Source: Undibacterium sp. YM2 (GTDB taxonomy: Bacteria; Pseudomonadota; Gammaproteobacteria; Burkholderiales; Burkholderiaceae_D). From it: a DNA stretch of 64,000 nucleotides. Shown here piece by piece: positions 43,046-51,409 of the stretch. The notes below the pieces were generated by a model. The model saw only the letters and a list, made by a program, of their open reading frames with translations. It did no database searches and was not told where the DNA came from. Position numbers and translations under genes: made by a program. The stretch's first letter is position 1. Each line of letters opens with the position of its first letter. Location of the stretch: positions 6,138,001-6,202,000 of the forward strand of contig NZ_AP018441.1 of assembly GCF_009937975.1 (NCBI RefSeq), in the 5' to 3' direction.

Positions 43046-43185
43046 AATGACTCTTCAAAGATTTTCTCAGTGTCCCCTCTGTGGTGTAGCAGGGAATTCA
43101 TGCGGCATGCCGCATGCCTGCGGAACGAAGACTTCTTGCAAGAAGTCTTTTCTTCCTCTGTGCCTCTGTGGTGAGGGGTTTTTGG
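43046..43185. repeat. Dispersed repeat copy 3 with two perfect palindromes
   Basis: CTCTGTG/CACAGAG-type units at both ends match copies 1 and 2. Inside are two perfect palindromes: CATGCGGCATGCCGCATG (43099-43116) and AGACTTCTTGCAAGAAGTCT (43129-43148). The element fills the space between divergent gcl and the LysR gene. The second palindrome, with TTCTTGCAAGAA at its centre, is a fair LysR-box candidate. Confidence 0.65.
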
Positions 43186-43205
43186 CAATCAACCCGCAAT
43201 AGATC

Positions 43206-44114
43206 ATGGACAAACTCACCCAAATCGAAGCCTTCGTCGATGTCGTCGAAAAAGGCAGCCTGGCCCGCGCCGCGCTGGGCCAGAACATCACCCCGGTCAT
43301 GCTGGGCCGCCGTATCGACGCGCTGGAAAAGCGCCTGGGCGTGAAGCTCATGCACCGCAGCACCCGTCATCTGACGCTGACAGAGCAGGGCACGGTTTAT
43401 CTCGATCATTGTCGCAAACTGCTGGCAGACCTGGGTTATGCCGATCAACTGGTATCCGAGGGGCGGCACAAGGCCACCGGCCATCTCATCGTCTCAGCTC
43501 CTGCCGCATTCGGGCGCAAGCATGTGGCACCGCATGCGCCGCAATTCGTCAAGGCCAACCCTGCCGTACAGATTTCCTTCAACCTGACTGACAGGGTGGT
43601 CGATCTGATACGTGAGGGTTATGACCTGGGCATACGCATAGGCGGCAATATCGATCCCAATTTTGTTGCGGTGAAGCTGGCCAGCAACCGTCGTGTGGTG
43701 TGTGGTACGCCAGCTTATTTTGAGCGGCATGGCATACCGTGTACGCTGGAAGATCTGGCCCAGCACAATTGCCTTGCCTTCAACTTGCAGGGCGGGCAAC
43801 AGCGCGGCTGGTATTTCCAGCAAAACGGCAAGCCTGTGACCATCAAGGTGGCTGGCAATCTCGATTGCAATGATGGTGAATTGCTACATCGCTGGGCTTG
43901 TGAAGACCTGGGCCTGGCCTGGCGTTCTTCCTGGGAGATACAGTCACAACTGATTTCGGGCGAGTTGATTACCGTGCTCGATGACTATGCCTTGCCACAA
44001 TACGACATCGTCGCTGTGTACCCGCAACAACGGCATTTACCGGTGAAGACGCGCTTTTTCATAGACACGCTGAAAGCGATTTACGCACAGCCAGATTATT
44101 GGTTAAAGAATTAA
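43206..44114 (+). CDS. LysR-family regulator, probably of the glyoxylate genes
   Basis: A 302-residue LysR-type activator or repressor: winged helix-turn-helix at residues 1-60 (LTQIEAFVDVVEKGSLARAA, then GQNITPVMLGRRIDALEKRLG) and an effector domain beginning GHLIVSAPAAFGRKH. It resembles the CrgA/DsdC-like group in the LDRVVDLIREGYDLGIRIG region. It is divergent from gcl, so autoregulation and control of gcl-hyi-glxR is the natural inference. A perfect palindrome lies in the shared promoter region. Its end overlaps a long reading frame of the next gene, but the real permease start lies 135 bases further on. Confidence 0.9.
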   Translation: MDKLTQIEAFVDVVEKGSLARAALGQNITPVMLGRRIDALEKRLGVKLMHRSTRHLTLTEQGTVYLDHCRKLLADLGYADQLVSEGRHKATGHLIVSAPAAFGRKHVAPHAPQFVKANPAVQISFNLTDRVVDLIREGYDLGIRIGGNIDPNFVAVKLASNRRVVCGTPAYFERHGIPCTLEDLAQHNCLAFNLQGGQQRGWYFQQNGKPVTIKVAGNLDCNDGELLHRWACEDLGLAWRSSWEIQSQLISGELITVLDDYALPQYDIVAVYPQQRHLPVKTRFFIDTLKAIYAQPDYWLKN

Positions 44115-44248
44115 TAAAAACTTCCACATATTCAAATTCAAATAGCATCTATAGATATTCCTCAGCTTTGATATGGAAAAAATTAGGATATCGTCCTTTC
44201 ACAAATTCTAATTATTCAATTGGTATATCCAAAATTGAGGAGACAAAC

Positions 44249-45619
44249 GTGTTAACTTCCGAGCAAATTCCGGCTGCACAAGATAGCAACAGGCCTGTGA
44301 GTCACAGCCCTGCGCAGCTTTCCTTTCTCGACAAATTTTTCAAGTTAAGAGAAAACGGTACCGATGTACGTACAGAATTACTGGCAGGTCTGACGACTTT
44401 CCTGACCATGGCGTATATCATTTTCGTCAATCCCTCTATCCTGGGTGATGCAGGCATGCCCAAGGACTCGGTGTTTGTCGCCACCTGTCTGGCCGCCGCA
44501 ATCGGTACCATGATCATGGGCCTGTATGCCAACTACCCTATGGCACTGGCACCGGGCATGGGCTTGAATGCCTACTTCACTTATGCCGTCGTCAAGGGCA
44601 TGGGCATACCGTGGGAGGCGGCTCTCGGTGCGGTATTCATCTCAGGTTGTTTGTTTGTGGCAGTCAGTGTGTTTCGTCTGCGCGAGATGATCGTCAATGG
44701 CATACCGCATTCCATACGCACCGCCATTACAGTGGGTATAGGCTTGTTCCTGGGTCTGATCGCACTGAAAAATTCCGGCATAGTAGTTGCCAATCCAGCC
44801 ACCATGGTGGGTATTGGCGACTTGCATAAGCCACAGCCTATTCTGGCGATACTGGGATTTTTCCTCATCGTGGCGCTGGACCGTTACCGTATCAAAGGTT
44901 CTATCCTGATCGGCATTCTGACAGTGACGGTATTGAGTTTCTTCTTTGCCGGTAATACCTTCAACGGTGTGGTTTCCATGCCGCCTTCGCTTGATCCTAC
45001 CCTGTTCAAGCTGGATATCATGGGGGCGCTTTCCGTTGGTATCCTGAATGTCGTACTGGTATTTTTTCTGGTGGAATTGTTTGATGCAACAGGTACTCTG
45101 ATGGGTGTTGCCAGCCGTGCCGGTTTGCTGGTCAACGGCAAGATGGAAAGACTGAACAAGGCACTGCTGGCGGATAGTACGGCCATCGTCGCAGGTTCTT
45201 TTTTGGGTACTTCCAGTACGACAGCTTACATAGAAAGCGCGGCCGGTGTGGAAGCCGGAGGCCGTACAGGTTTGACAGCCGTGGCTGTTGGCCTGCTGTT
45301 CCTGGCCTGTTTGTTTATTGCACCGCTGGCCAGCGTCGTTCCATTCTGTGCTACTGCTCCAGCCCTGTTCTATGTGTCTTGCCTGATGTTGCGTGAACTG
45401 GTTGAAATCGACTGGACAGACACGACCGAAAGCGTGCCTGCCGCCATCACTGCTTTGCTCATGCCTTTCACTTATTCGATTGCAACCGGTGTCGCATTTG
45501 GTTTTATTGCATTTGCTGTCCTGAAACTCTTGAGCGGGCGAGCCAAAGAAGTCAAGATCATCGTCTGGGCGATAGCAGCAATATTCCTGTTCAAATTCGT
45601 TTATCTTGGTGCAGGTTGA
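44249..45619 (+). CDS. NCS2 family adenine/hypoxanthine/guanine permease (AzgA-like)
   Basis: A 456-residue purine:proton symporter of the AzgA/AdeP-GhxP branch. Typical features are LLAGLTTFLTMAYIIFVNPSIL at helix 1, APGMGLNAYFTYAVVKGMG, GIGLFLGLIALKNSGIVVAN, LFDATGTLMGVASRAGL, and the signature GTSSTTAYIESAAGVEAGGRTGL (split at AAG). The frame is open from 44099, but the GTG at 44249 has GGAG six bases upstream and starts a normal-length protein. This is the second purine transporter of the window and differs from the xanthine/urate type at 16.3 kb. It ends at a strong terminator and sits beside the gcl regulator. Confidence 0.92.
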   Translation: MLTSEQIPAAQDSNRPVSHSPAQLSFLDKFFKLRENGTDVRTELLAGLTTFLTMAYIIFVNPSILGDAGMPKDSVFVATCLAAAIGTMIMGLYANYPMALAPGMGLNAYFTYAVVKGMGIPWEAALGAVFISGCLFVAVSVFRLREMIVNGIPHSIRTAITVGIGLFLGLIALKNSGIVVANPATMVGIGDLHKPQPILAILGFFLIVALDRYRIKGSILIGILTVTVLSFFFAGNTFNGVVSMPPSLDPTLFKLDIMGALSVGILNVVLVFFLVELFDATGTLMGVASRAGLLVNGKMERLNKALLADSTAIVAGSFLGTSSTTAYIESAAGVEAGGRTGLTAVAVGLLFLACLFIAPLASVVPFCATAPALFYVSCLMLRELVEIDWTDTTESVPAAITALLMPFTYSIATGVAFGFIAFAVLKLLSGRAKEVKIIVWAIAAIFLFKFVYLGAG

Positions 45620-45647
45620 AGCAAGTATAAAAACGAAGCTACTGTTG

Positions 45648-45679
45648 AAAACAGCGCAGGAAACTGCGCTGTTTTTTTT
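45648..45679 (+). terminator. Intrinsic terminator after the purine permease
   Basis: AAAACAGCGCAG and CTGCGCTGTTTT pair perfectly around a GAAA loop, followed by a T8 run. A strong rho-independent terminator, 28 bases after the stop. Confidence 0.92.
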
Positions 45680-45774
45680 GCGATATTTTTATGAAATGCA
45701 GAACCAAATAATATTTGCTGCATACTCCATCATATTCTGACAGGAAGATCAGGAATAAATTAGCTGGAGTAAAC

Positions 45775-46242
45775 ATGGTAATCGTAAGAAGTGCGGGTGA
45801 AGCAGATAATCTGCATATACGCAAGCTGGTGCAGGCATCACTGGCCAGTTTCAATCTCGTGGTTGAGTTTGATGGCCTCGATGCCGCCATAGGTTCAGCG
45901 GGTTTGCCTGCCAGTAAAAATCTCATCGAACTGGTTGCCGAATTGGATCAGCAGGTTTGCGGCTGCATCGCCTTGGAAGCCCTTGGATCGGTAAATGCGC
46001 AAGAAGCAAAAGTGTTTGGCTTTCATGTTGATCACCACTATCGTGGTAAGGGCATAGGGCGCAGCTTGTTGACAGCATTGATGTCGCAAGCGAAACAAAG
46101 GGGCTTGAAAACCCTGTATCTCGATACCTGGGACAACATGCACAGCGCCATCCGTCTTTATGAGTCTCTGGGCTGGATGCCAGCCCCTGACCCCGCGCCT
46201 GAATCAGGGGCAAACCGATCCTATGTTTTTACCATCAGTTGA
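45775..46242 (+). CDS. GNAT family N-acetyltransferase
   Basis: A 155-residue GCN5-related acetyltransferase. The acetyl-CoA pyrophosphate loop appears in HHYRGKGIGRSLLTALM (Q/RxxGxG/A pattern), preceded by beta-strand AKVFGFHVD and followed by LYLDTWDNMHSAIRLYESLGW. The frame reaches back to 45715, but GGAG five bases before the ATG at 45775 decides the start. The substrate is unknown; the family acts on amines from antibiotics to protein termini. Its downstream neighbour starts 34 bases after its stop on the same strand. Confidence 0.88.
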   Translation: MVIVRSAGEADNLHIRKLVQASLASFNLVVEFDGLDAAIGSAGLPASKNLIELVAELDQQVCGCIALEALGSVNAQEAKVFGFHVDHHYRGKGIGRSLLTALMSQAKQRGLKTLYLDTWDNMHSAIRLYESLGWMPAPDPAPESGANRSYVFTIS

Positions 46243-46276
46243 GTTAGCATGTGCAGATTATGCGATGAGGTGAAAC

Positions 46277-46597
46277 ATGAGCGATGCACAGGCCGAATAT
46301 GACAAACTGACCAAAAAGCTGACAGCGATAGCCTCAGCAGAACCTGGCCAGATGTTTGGCAAGGCATGTCTCAAAATCAATGGCAAAGCCTTTGTTGCCC
46401 TGCATAAAGAGACGGTCGTATTCAAATTGACAGGGGATGAACATGCAAAGGCGATTGCACTGGCAGATGCTGTCTTGTGGGACCCCTCAGGTAAAGGCCG
46501 CCCGATGAAAGAATGGGTGGCACTGACCGCAACGCATGGCAAGAAATTTCCCACACTGGCACAGGCTGCGCTTGAGTATGTGCAGTCCCAGACCTGA
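46277..46597 (+). CDS. TfoX/YjbR-like small protein
   Basis: A 106-residue protein with the mixed alpha/beta pattern of TfoX N-terminal or YjbR-like domains: GQMFGKACLKINGKAFVALH, VVFKLTGDEHAKAI, WDPSGKGRPMKEWVALTA and a final AQAALEYVQSQ helix. These domains are of uncertain function and some act as nucleic-acid-associated factors. It is preceded by GAGGTG close to the ATG. It lies between a GNAT gene and an exported protein, eight bases from the latter, and probably shares a transcript with both. Confidence 0.75.
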   Translation: MSDAQAEYDKLTKKLTAIASAEPGQMFGKACLKINGKAFVALHKETVVFKLTGDEHAKAIALADAVLWDPSGKGRPMKEWVALTATHGKKFPTLAQAALEYVQSQT

Positions 46598-46604
46598 AGT
46601 GACA

Positions 46605-48005
46605 ATGAAAAAATCTCTAGCTCCATTTTTGTTACTTGCCGCTGGTCTGCTCTGTGATAATGGGTATGCCAGTGAGACACGCTGGGTGCACGGTTCCTGG
46701 GTCAATGTGCGTGTAAAACCTGAAGCGAATGCTGAGGTATTGACGCATCTGGTGGCAAATACGCAGGTGCAAATGGATGCTGCTGCGTCCAGCGCGAAAT
46801 TCTGCGCCATCACCTGGGGTGAAGGGCAACATGGTTTTATTGCCTGCAATTTATTGGGTGACAAGGCTTTGCGGCTGGAAGACTTTGTCGATAGCTATCA
46901 TCGTAGCAGTGATAGCACGAATTACTTCCCTACACGTGCTTTCTGGATGGCGCCCAGCTTCAGACGTTTGCAAGATGCGGGCTCCTACTTCCAGGAAACC
47001 ATGCTGAGTCCACAGCAAAAAGCGCTGGAAACGGTAGACAGTAATTTTGTGTGGGAAAAACGACCGGCGCTCAAGCGCTACCCTATCCCTGAATTTGAAG
47101 CCATGAAGCACCGAATGATGACCGGTATCATCGAGCCAGCTTCGCCTTATTTCCAAGCTCCGGCTCCATGGGAAGAATTACTGAAGCTGGCAAAGTCTGA
47201 GGAATTACCCGGCAAAAAGACCACAGAGGCTACTGCCCGTTTGCATTCATCCCTGTTCTATCCCGGCGTGCTGGTCATGTTGCGGCAACTGGATTTACCT
47301 GCGGTAGCACCCTCGTACTTCAAATCACTGGATGAACTGGGCAGGCCTTCTGCGGGCCCTGAAGAAATCTCCAGACAATATCAGATACCGTATGCGATCA
47401 AGCCTCTGAGTGGCCCGTATTGGGATAACTATGAGCCTGCAGGCATCAATGTCATAGGCTGGTGGGACCTGGGCAAGGTCGAGGTGTTTCTGCAAAGACC
47501 TGTTATCAAAAACATGTTGATGCTGAATGGCCACATCAAACCGGCAAGCTCGGATTTGAAATATAGTCTGGGTGTGGATAGTTGCCAACAGGGTTTTCGT
47601 TTCATCGGACCTGGCGAACAAGCTGAACCTGTAAAAAGCCTGGCGCAAAGAAGGCTGGAAAGTTTGCAAACCAAGGCCAAAGATGAAGCGATCCTGCATT
47701 TTTATTCTCGCAAGGAGCTACCGTCATTGAATGGTCCTGCGAAAGTAACGACACAAGCACCAGTCAAACTGCAATACGATAGCAAGGCAAAATCGAATAC
47801 ACATGAGCATTTTTCTCAGGCCAGCATCACTAGCATAGATATTGACAATGATGGCGTTGCCGATTTTGTGATTGCTGAAGCCTGGCACCGCGGCATCATG
47901 CTCGATAGTGCCGTCCATCAGCCCGCTTACAGAGTGATATTCGTCAATGCGGGCGGGCGCTGGTATCTATTTGACACAGACCAGTTTCTTGTTTGTGGTT
48001 GTTAG
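46605..48005 (+). CDS. Exported protein with N-terminal SH3-like domain, function unknown
   Basis: A 466-residue protein with a signal peptide (SLAPFLLLAAGLLCDNGYA) and a bacterial SH3-like domain at residues 26-85 (VHGSWVNVRVKPEANAEVL). The rest is a large domain I do not recognise, with a possible calcium-loop-like DIDNDGVADFVIAE near the end (FG-GAP-like). SH3b domains often bind cell-wall or periplasmic partners. The frame opens at 46536 inside the previous gene, but the ATG at 46605 starts the signal peptide. Its stop overlaps by two or three bases the stop of the convergent GIY-YIG-like gene (TTAG at 48002-48005). Confidence 0.8.
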   Translation: MKKSLAPFLLLAAGLLCDNGYASETRWVHGSWVNVRVKPEANAEVLTHLVANTQVQMDAAASSAKFCAITWGEGQHGFIACNLLGDKALRLEDFVDSYHRSSDSTNYFPTRAFWMAPSFRRLQDAGSYFQETMLSPQQKALETVDSNFVWEKRPALKRYPIPEFEAMKHRMMTGIIEPASPYFQAPAPWEELLKLAKSEELPGKKTTEATARLHSSLFYPGVLVMLRQLDLPAVAPSYFKSLDELGRPSAGPEEISRQYQIPYAIKPLSGPYWDNYEPAGINVIGWWDLGKVEVFLQRPVIKNMLMLNGHIKPASSDLKYSLGVDSCQQGFRFIGPGEQAEPVKSLAQRRLESLQTKAKDEAILHFYSRKELPSLNGPAKVTTQAPVKLQYDSKAKSNTHEHFSQASITSIDIDNDGVADFVIAEAWHRGIMLDSAVHQPAYRVIFVNAGGRWYLFDTDQFLVCGC

Positions 48006-49117
48006 CTTCTCATAAATTTCATGCGCTCATCGGATCCGTTCCAAAGCATTCCATGCATAAAGGTGTCACGTACATCAGATGTAGTGAGAGGAAATTGAGC
48101 AATTTGTGTATGCGCCATTTCATATAATTTTTCTTGCCATATACGATGCTCAAGTTCATTTTTTAATAGTGAACCATTTAGCGAGTCTTGATCAAAATAG
48201 TCCTCCAAGTTAATGGGTGGGGCACTATTGGATTTTAAGCGAGCATGAATATTTGCAGTGCAAATTTCAACAATTAACCCTGTGATATCTTTTTTTAGTA
48301 ATTTCTCGATCACCGAAATTTTTTTCTTTGCACCGAAGTCGCTCTTTTTAATCTGCTTATTAAAAGTTGGTTGGAAATGTCTTATCAATCCCGCTTCGAC
48401 TAAGGATACAATTTCACGACGGGACAGTTGAATATTTGTCATTCTGTCCATGTGTGCTCTTTCGTCTTCAGCACTTGACTCTGGTTCAACATTTAAATCT
48501 CCGCCTGTACTGAGATAAGTACGCGCGTGCTCAAATCGATATAAAAGTAATAGAATTTCGGCGTCAGGATAGTAGGCATGTGTCTCTGCCAAGATACGTT
48601 GTAAAGTTGAATGATTTAGTAAACGATGAATTGCGCTACGATTTTTTTTCTGACCTATTCCTTGACCGATGTATAAAACATCTAAATCCCGCTCTTCCAC
48701 TGGAAATTTGAATTCCGACGTTGAGATAATTGTGTTGGATGATATGAGTGAACTTTGCTTTTCAGTATCGATACGTATGTATGTACCAGATTGTGGAATT
48801 GTTATGTCTAATTCCAACGCATCATTAAATTCTTGAGGAATTTCCCATTTAAATGGAACTTTTTCTAAACTACTTGTACGTTGGACTATAAAATTTCCGC
48901 ACAGATTTTTCCCAACACGTTTAAGATAATTTGGATCTACAGATATTCTTTTTCTGATTGCTATCAGGTAAATATTGCAGTCTTGAAGGATTTTTAGGAG
49001 TTCAGGCTTGGATTTGGCGTCATATAATTCAGCTGGGGTTATCGCTGTAGGAAGACTGGAATAGAAATGAATCCCTCCTTCAAATACAAATAATCTTTTT
49101 GTAGTGTGAGTAGTCAT
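48002..49117 (-). CDS. GIY-YIG nuclease-like protein, AT-rich (possibly acquired)
   Basis: A 371-residue protein with a GIY-YIG-like core at about residues 145-255: LDVLYIGQGIGQKKNRSAIH (YIG motif with the Arg/His helix) and VEAGLIRHFQPTFNKQIK (catalytic Glu and Pro-Asn motif). The N-terminal 140 residues (FVFEGGIHFYSSLPT) and C-terminal 110 residues are unlike anything I recognise. The gene is visibly AT-rich with many lysine/isoleucine codons, in contrast with neighbours near 55 percent GC, suggesting transfer. It is monocistronic and convergent with the SH3 gene. It might be a defence or DNA-repair nuclease. Function is not proven. Confidence 0.7.
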   Translation of the reverse strand: MTTHTTKRLFVFEGGIHFYSSLPTAITPAELYDAKSKPELLKILQDCNIYLIAIRKRISVDPNYLKRVGKNLCGNFIVQRTSSLEKVPFKWEIPQEFNDALELDITIPQSGTYIRIDTEKQSSLISSNTIISTSEFKFPVEERDLDVLYIGQGIGQKKNRSAIHRLLNHSTLQRILAETHAYYPDAEILLLLYRFEHARTYLSTGGDLNVEPESSAEDERAHMDRMTNIQLSRREIVSLVEAGLIRHFQPTFNKQIKKSDFGAKKKISVIEKLLKKDITGLIVEICTANIHARLKSNSAPPINLEDYFDQDSLNGSLLKNELEHRIWQEKLYEMAHTQIAQFPLTTSDVRDTFMHGMLWNGSDERMKFMRS

Positions 49118-49206
49118 GCGTAGTTAGTTGGATTAGAAACTTAATCAATAGGATGTACAAAGTAAAGAGTTCTTGATCGCTTTTCTCTTTAGTGAATATT
49201 ATTACC

Positions 49207-50130
49207 TCAAAACTTGTGCTGTAACAAACCCTCGGCCAAAAAATCAAACACGGTCCTGATACGCTTGCTGGACTTGAGTTCGCGGTGCGTGGTCAGCCAC
49301 ACGGGCAAGGATGGCAGTTCCTGTTCTACCAGCACCTGTTCCAGGTCAGGATTTCGCTCAGCCAGCCATTGCATGGCTATACCTATCCCCAGGCCTTGCT
49401 GTATCGCCTGCCAGTTGACCAGGTGGTTATCGCAACGGAAGTCGAAGAAGCTGCGGTCTATCTGTATGCCCGCCGCGCGAAAGCCAGCGATAAACTGGTC
49501 AGACTGATCCAGCCCCAGCCAACGGAATTTTTGCATCAAGGCCAGTGTGGCCGCCTGGTTTCTTGATGGCAGTGCAGGCAGGCCTGCCAGATAATCCTTG
49601 TGACCATACATGCCTATGGGCCAGTCTGTCAGGTGACGGGCAATCAGGGCAGACTGTGCTGGCCTGATCATGCGTATGGCGATATCTGCTTCACGTTCGA
49701 GTAAATTGCTGACCTGGTTACTGGCGACGAGTTCTATCTGGATTTCCGGATGCAACTGCGCCAACTCGCGCAGCAGCGCTGGCAAGACAAAGCCGGACAC
49801 CATTTCGCTGGCGGTGATCCTGACTGTACCGCGCAAGCCATTATCCTGGGTCGCTGCCGCCATACCCAGTGAGCGCGCTGCCGCCATCATGTAACGGGCA
49901 GGCTCGACCAGGTTTTCACCAGTCCTGGTCAATTTCAGACCACGCGCCACCCTTTCAAACAAGGCCGCACCCATGCTGCCCTCCAGCTCAGCGATCTGGC
50001 GCGATAGCGTGGGCTGGCTCAGCCCCAGAACTTCAGCCGCACGCGTCAGCGAACCTTGTTCTACGACCGCGACAAAGCTGCGTATCAGATTCCAGTCAGT
50101 CTGGCTTGGGTCGAAAGTGAGCTTGGACAT
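49207..50130 (-). CDS. LysR-family regulator of the adjacent reductase gene
   Basis: A 307-residue LysR regulator: helix-turn-helix start WNLIRSFVAVVEQGSLTRAA, then GLSQPTLSRQIAELEGSMG, and effector domain GTVRITASEMVSGFVLPALL. It resembles regulators of small oxidoreductases acting in detoxification. It is divergent from an NAD(P)-dependent reductase gene across a 167-base space containing two palindromic sites, so control of that gene and of itself is likely. The start ATG gives a standard LysR N-terminus. Confidence 0.9.
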   Translation of the reverse strand: MSKLTFDPSQTDWNLIRSFVAVVEQGSLTRAAEVLGLSQPTLSRQIAELEGSMGAALFERVARGLKLTRTGENLVEPARYMMAAARSLGMAAATQDNGLRGTVRITASEMVSGFVLPALLRELAQLHPEIQIELVASNQVSNLLEREADIAIRMIRPAQSALIARHLTDWPIGMYGHKDYLAGLPALPSRNQAATLALMQKFRWLGLDQSDQFIAGFRAAGIQIDRSFFDFRCDNHLVNWQAIQQGLGIGIAMQWLAERNPDLEQVLVEQELPSLPVWLTTHRELKSSKRIRTVFDFLAEGLLQHKF

Positions 50131-50184
50131 GTGATTCCATCATGGGGACAGGTCAAAAGATACGCAAAAATTTGCAAGTCAAAG

Positions 50185-50232
50185 TATTCAATTTTGAATA
50201 GGACTTATGTATTTATGTCGATTGTAAATACA
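50185..50232. promoter_or_regulatory. Two palindromes in the LysR-reductase divergent promoter
   Basis: TATTCAA-TT-TTGAATA (50185-50200) and TGTATTTA-N9-TAAATACA (50208-50232) are both perfect in their arms. The second has the T-N11-A type geometry favoured by LysR regulators. They are likely recognition and activation sites of the 49.2-kb regulator. Confidence 0.55.
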
Positions 50233-50297
50233 TCCTGCCAGATTGAAAATGCCTGCATTACTTATTTTTTCTGCCTAGCCCACCACCGGAGCTCCTC

Positions 50298-51296
50298 ATG
50301 AATCTTGCATCCAAAGCAAACAATGCTCAATCACCCTCAGTACTGGTACTTGGTGCGAAAGGCCGCCTGGGGCAGGCTGCGGTGGAGGCCTTTGCCGCAG
50401 CAGGCTGGCGCGTGATTGCCCAGGCGCGCTCAGCCAGTCATGACAGGCCGGGTAGCAATATTGAATACCTGCAATGTGATGTACTCGACACCGCAAGCAT
50501 ACTGGCTGCCGTACCCAGGGCGGATGTGGTGGTGCATGCGGTGAATCCCGACTATACCCGCTGGGACAGCCTGTTGCCACCAAGCACAGATGCCGTCATA
50601 CGCATTGCTACCGCCACCCAGGCTTTGCTGATGGTGCCTGGCAATGTGTATAACTTTGGGGCTGATTTGCCTCCGGTGCTGGCAGAAGACACGCCCTTTG
50701 TCGCCAACACTCCCAGGGCGGCGCAACGCATAGCCATGGAAGAAAGCCTGGCTGCTGCCACCCAGCAGGGCTTACGCTGTGTGATTTTACGCGCCGGTGA
50801 TTTCATTGGCGGTACGGGCACCTGGCTGGACATGGCGATCACCAAGTCGCTCGCCAAAGGCGTGATCACCCACATGGGGCCAGATGATTTGCCGCATGCC
50901 TGGGTTTACCTGCCCGATCTGGCCAGGATATTCGTGCGCGTTGCTGAACAGCGTGACCGTTTGCCTGCTTTTGAGGTCATGCATTACCCTGGCATTACTG
51001 CCAGCGGCAAGGACGTGCATGCCGCACTGGAGCAATTGAGTGGCCGCCCGCTCAAAGCCAAAGCCATGCCCTGGATGCTGATGCAGGCCATAGGCCTGTT
51101 CTCTCCCATGCTGCGCGCCGCGATCAAAATGCGCTACCTGTGGCAGCGTCCGCATCATTTGCAAGGTGAAAAACTTGAGCATTTACTTGGCAAGATATCG
51201 ACCAGCAGTCTGCAGCATGCCCTGCGTAGCTATGTGAAGAAACCGCAAGCAGGCAAAGACTTCTTGCTGGAGGCTGGTACAGGCAAGCGAAGCTGA
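50298..51296 (+). CDS. NAD(P)-dependent sugar epimerase/reductase-like protein
   Basis: A 332-residue Rossmann-fold protein of the extended SDR/NmrA-like group. The N-terminus LVLGAKGRLGQAAVEAFAAAGW is the glycine-rich nucleotide motif, then YLQCDVLDTASILAAV and DVVVHAVNPDYTRW. The active-site YxxxK appears to be missing, which is common in atypical SDRs of this type. A tail of about 70 residues is rich in basic and hydrophobic residues (IGLFSPMLRAAIKMRYLW). GGAG before the ATG supports the start. It is divergent from its probable LysR regulator. Substrate unknown. Confidence 0.82.
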   Translation: MNLASKANNAQSPSVLVLGAKGRLGQAAVEAFAAAGWRVIAQARSASHDRPGSNIEYLQCDVLDTASILAAVPRADVVVHAVNPDYTRWDSLLPPSTDAVIRIATATQALLMVPGNVYNFGADLPPVLAEDTPFVANTPRAAQRIAMEESLAAATQQGLRCVILRAGDFIGGTGTWLDMAITKSLAKGVITHMGPDDLPHAWVYLPDLARIFVRVAEQRDRLPAFEVMHYPGITASGKDVHAALEQLSGRPLKAKAMPWMLMQAIGLFSPMLRAAIKMRYLWQRPHHLQGEKLEHLLGKISTSSLQHALRSYVKKPQAGKDFLLEAGTGKRS

Positions 51297-51409
51297 TTTT
51301 GACGGGTGCATGCAGCATGTTTGCTTATTTCTTGCGGAGGCCTGCTCTGCAAGAATTGCCATAGCGGAGTATATTCAGCTTTCTTTCTTGTTGATTGTGT
51401 ATCGCAACC

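Noticed and set aside
15682..43185. CRISPR array hypothesis for the CACAGAG repeats
   Set aside because: Units are short, contiguous and inverted rather than regularly spaced direct repeats with unique spacers, and no cas genes are present.
42925..43188. The gcl frame extends about 88 codons upstream of the chosen start
   Set aside because: The added sequence runs through a palindromic repeat and is not protein-like; GGAG before the ATG at 42924 gives the family start.
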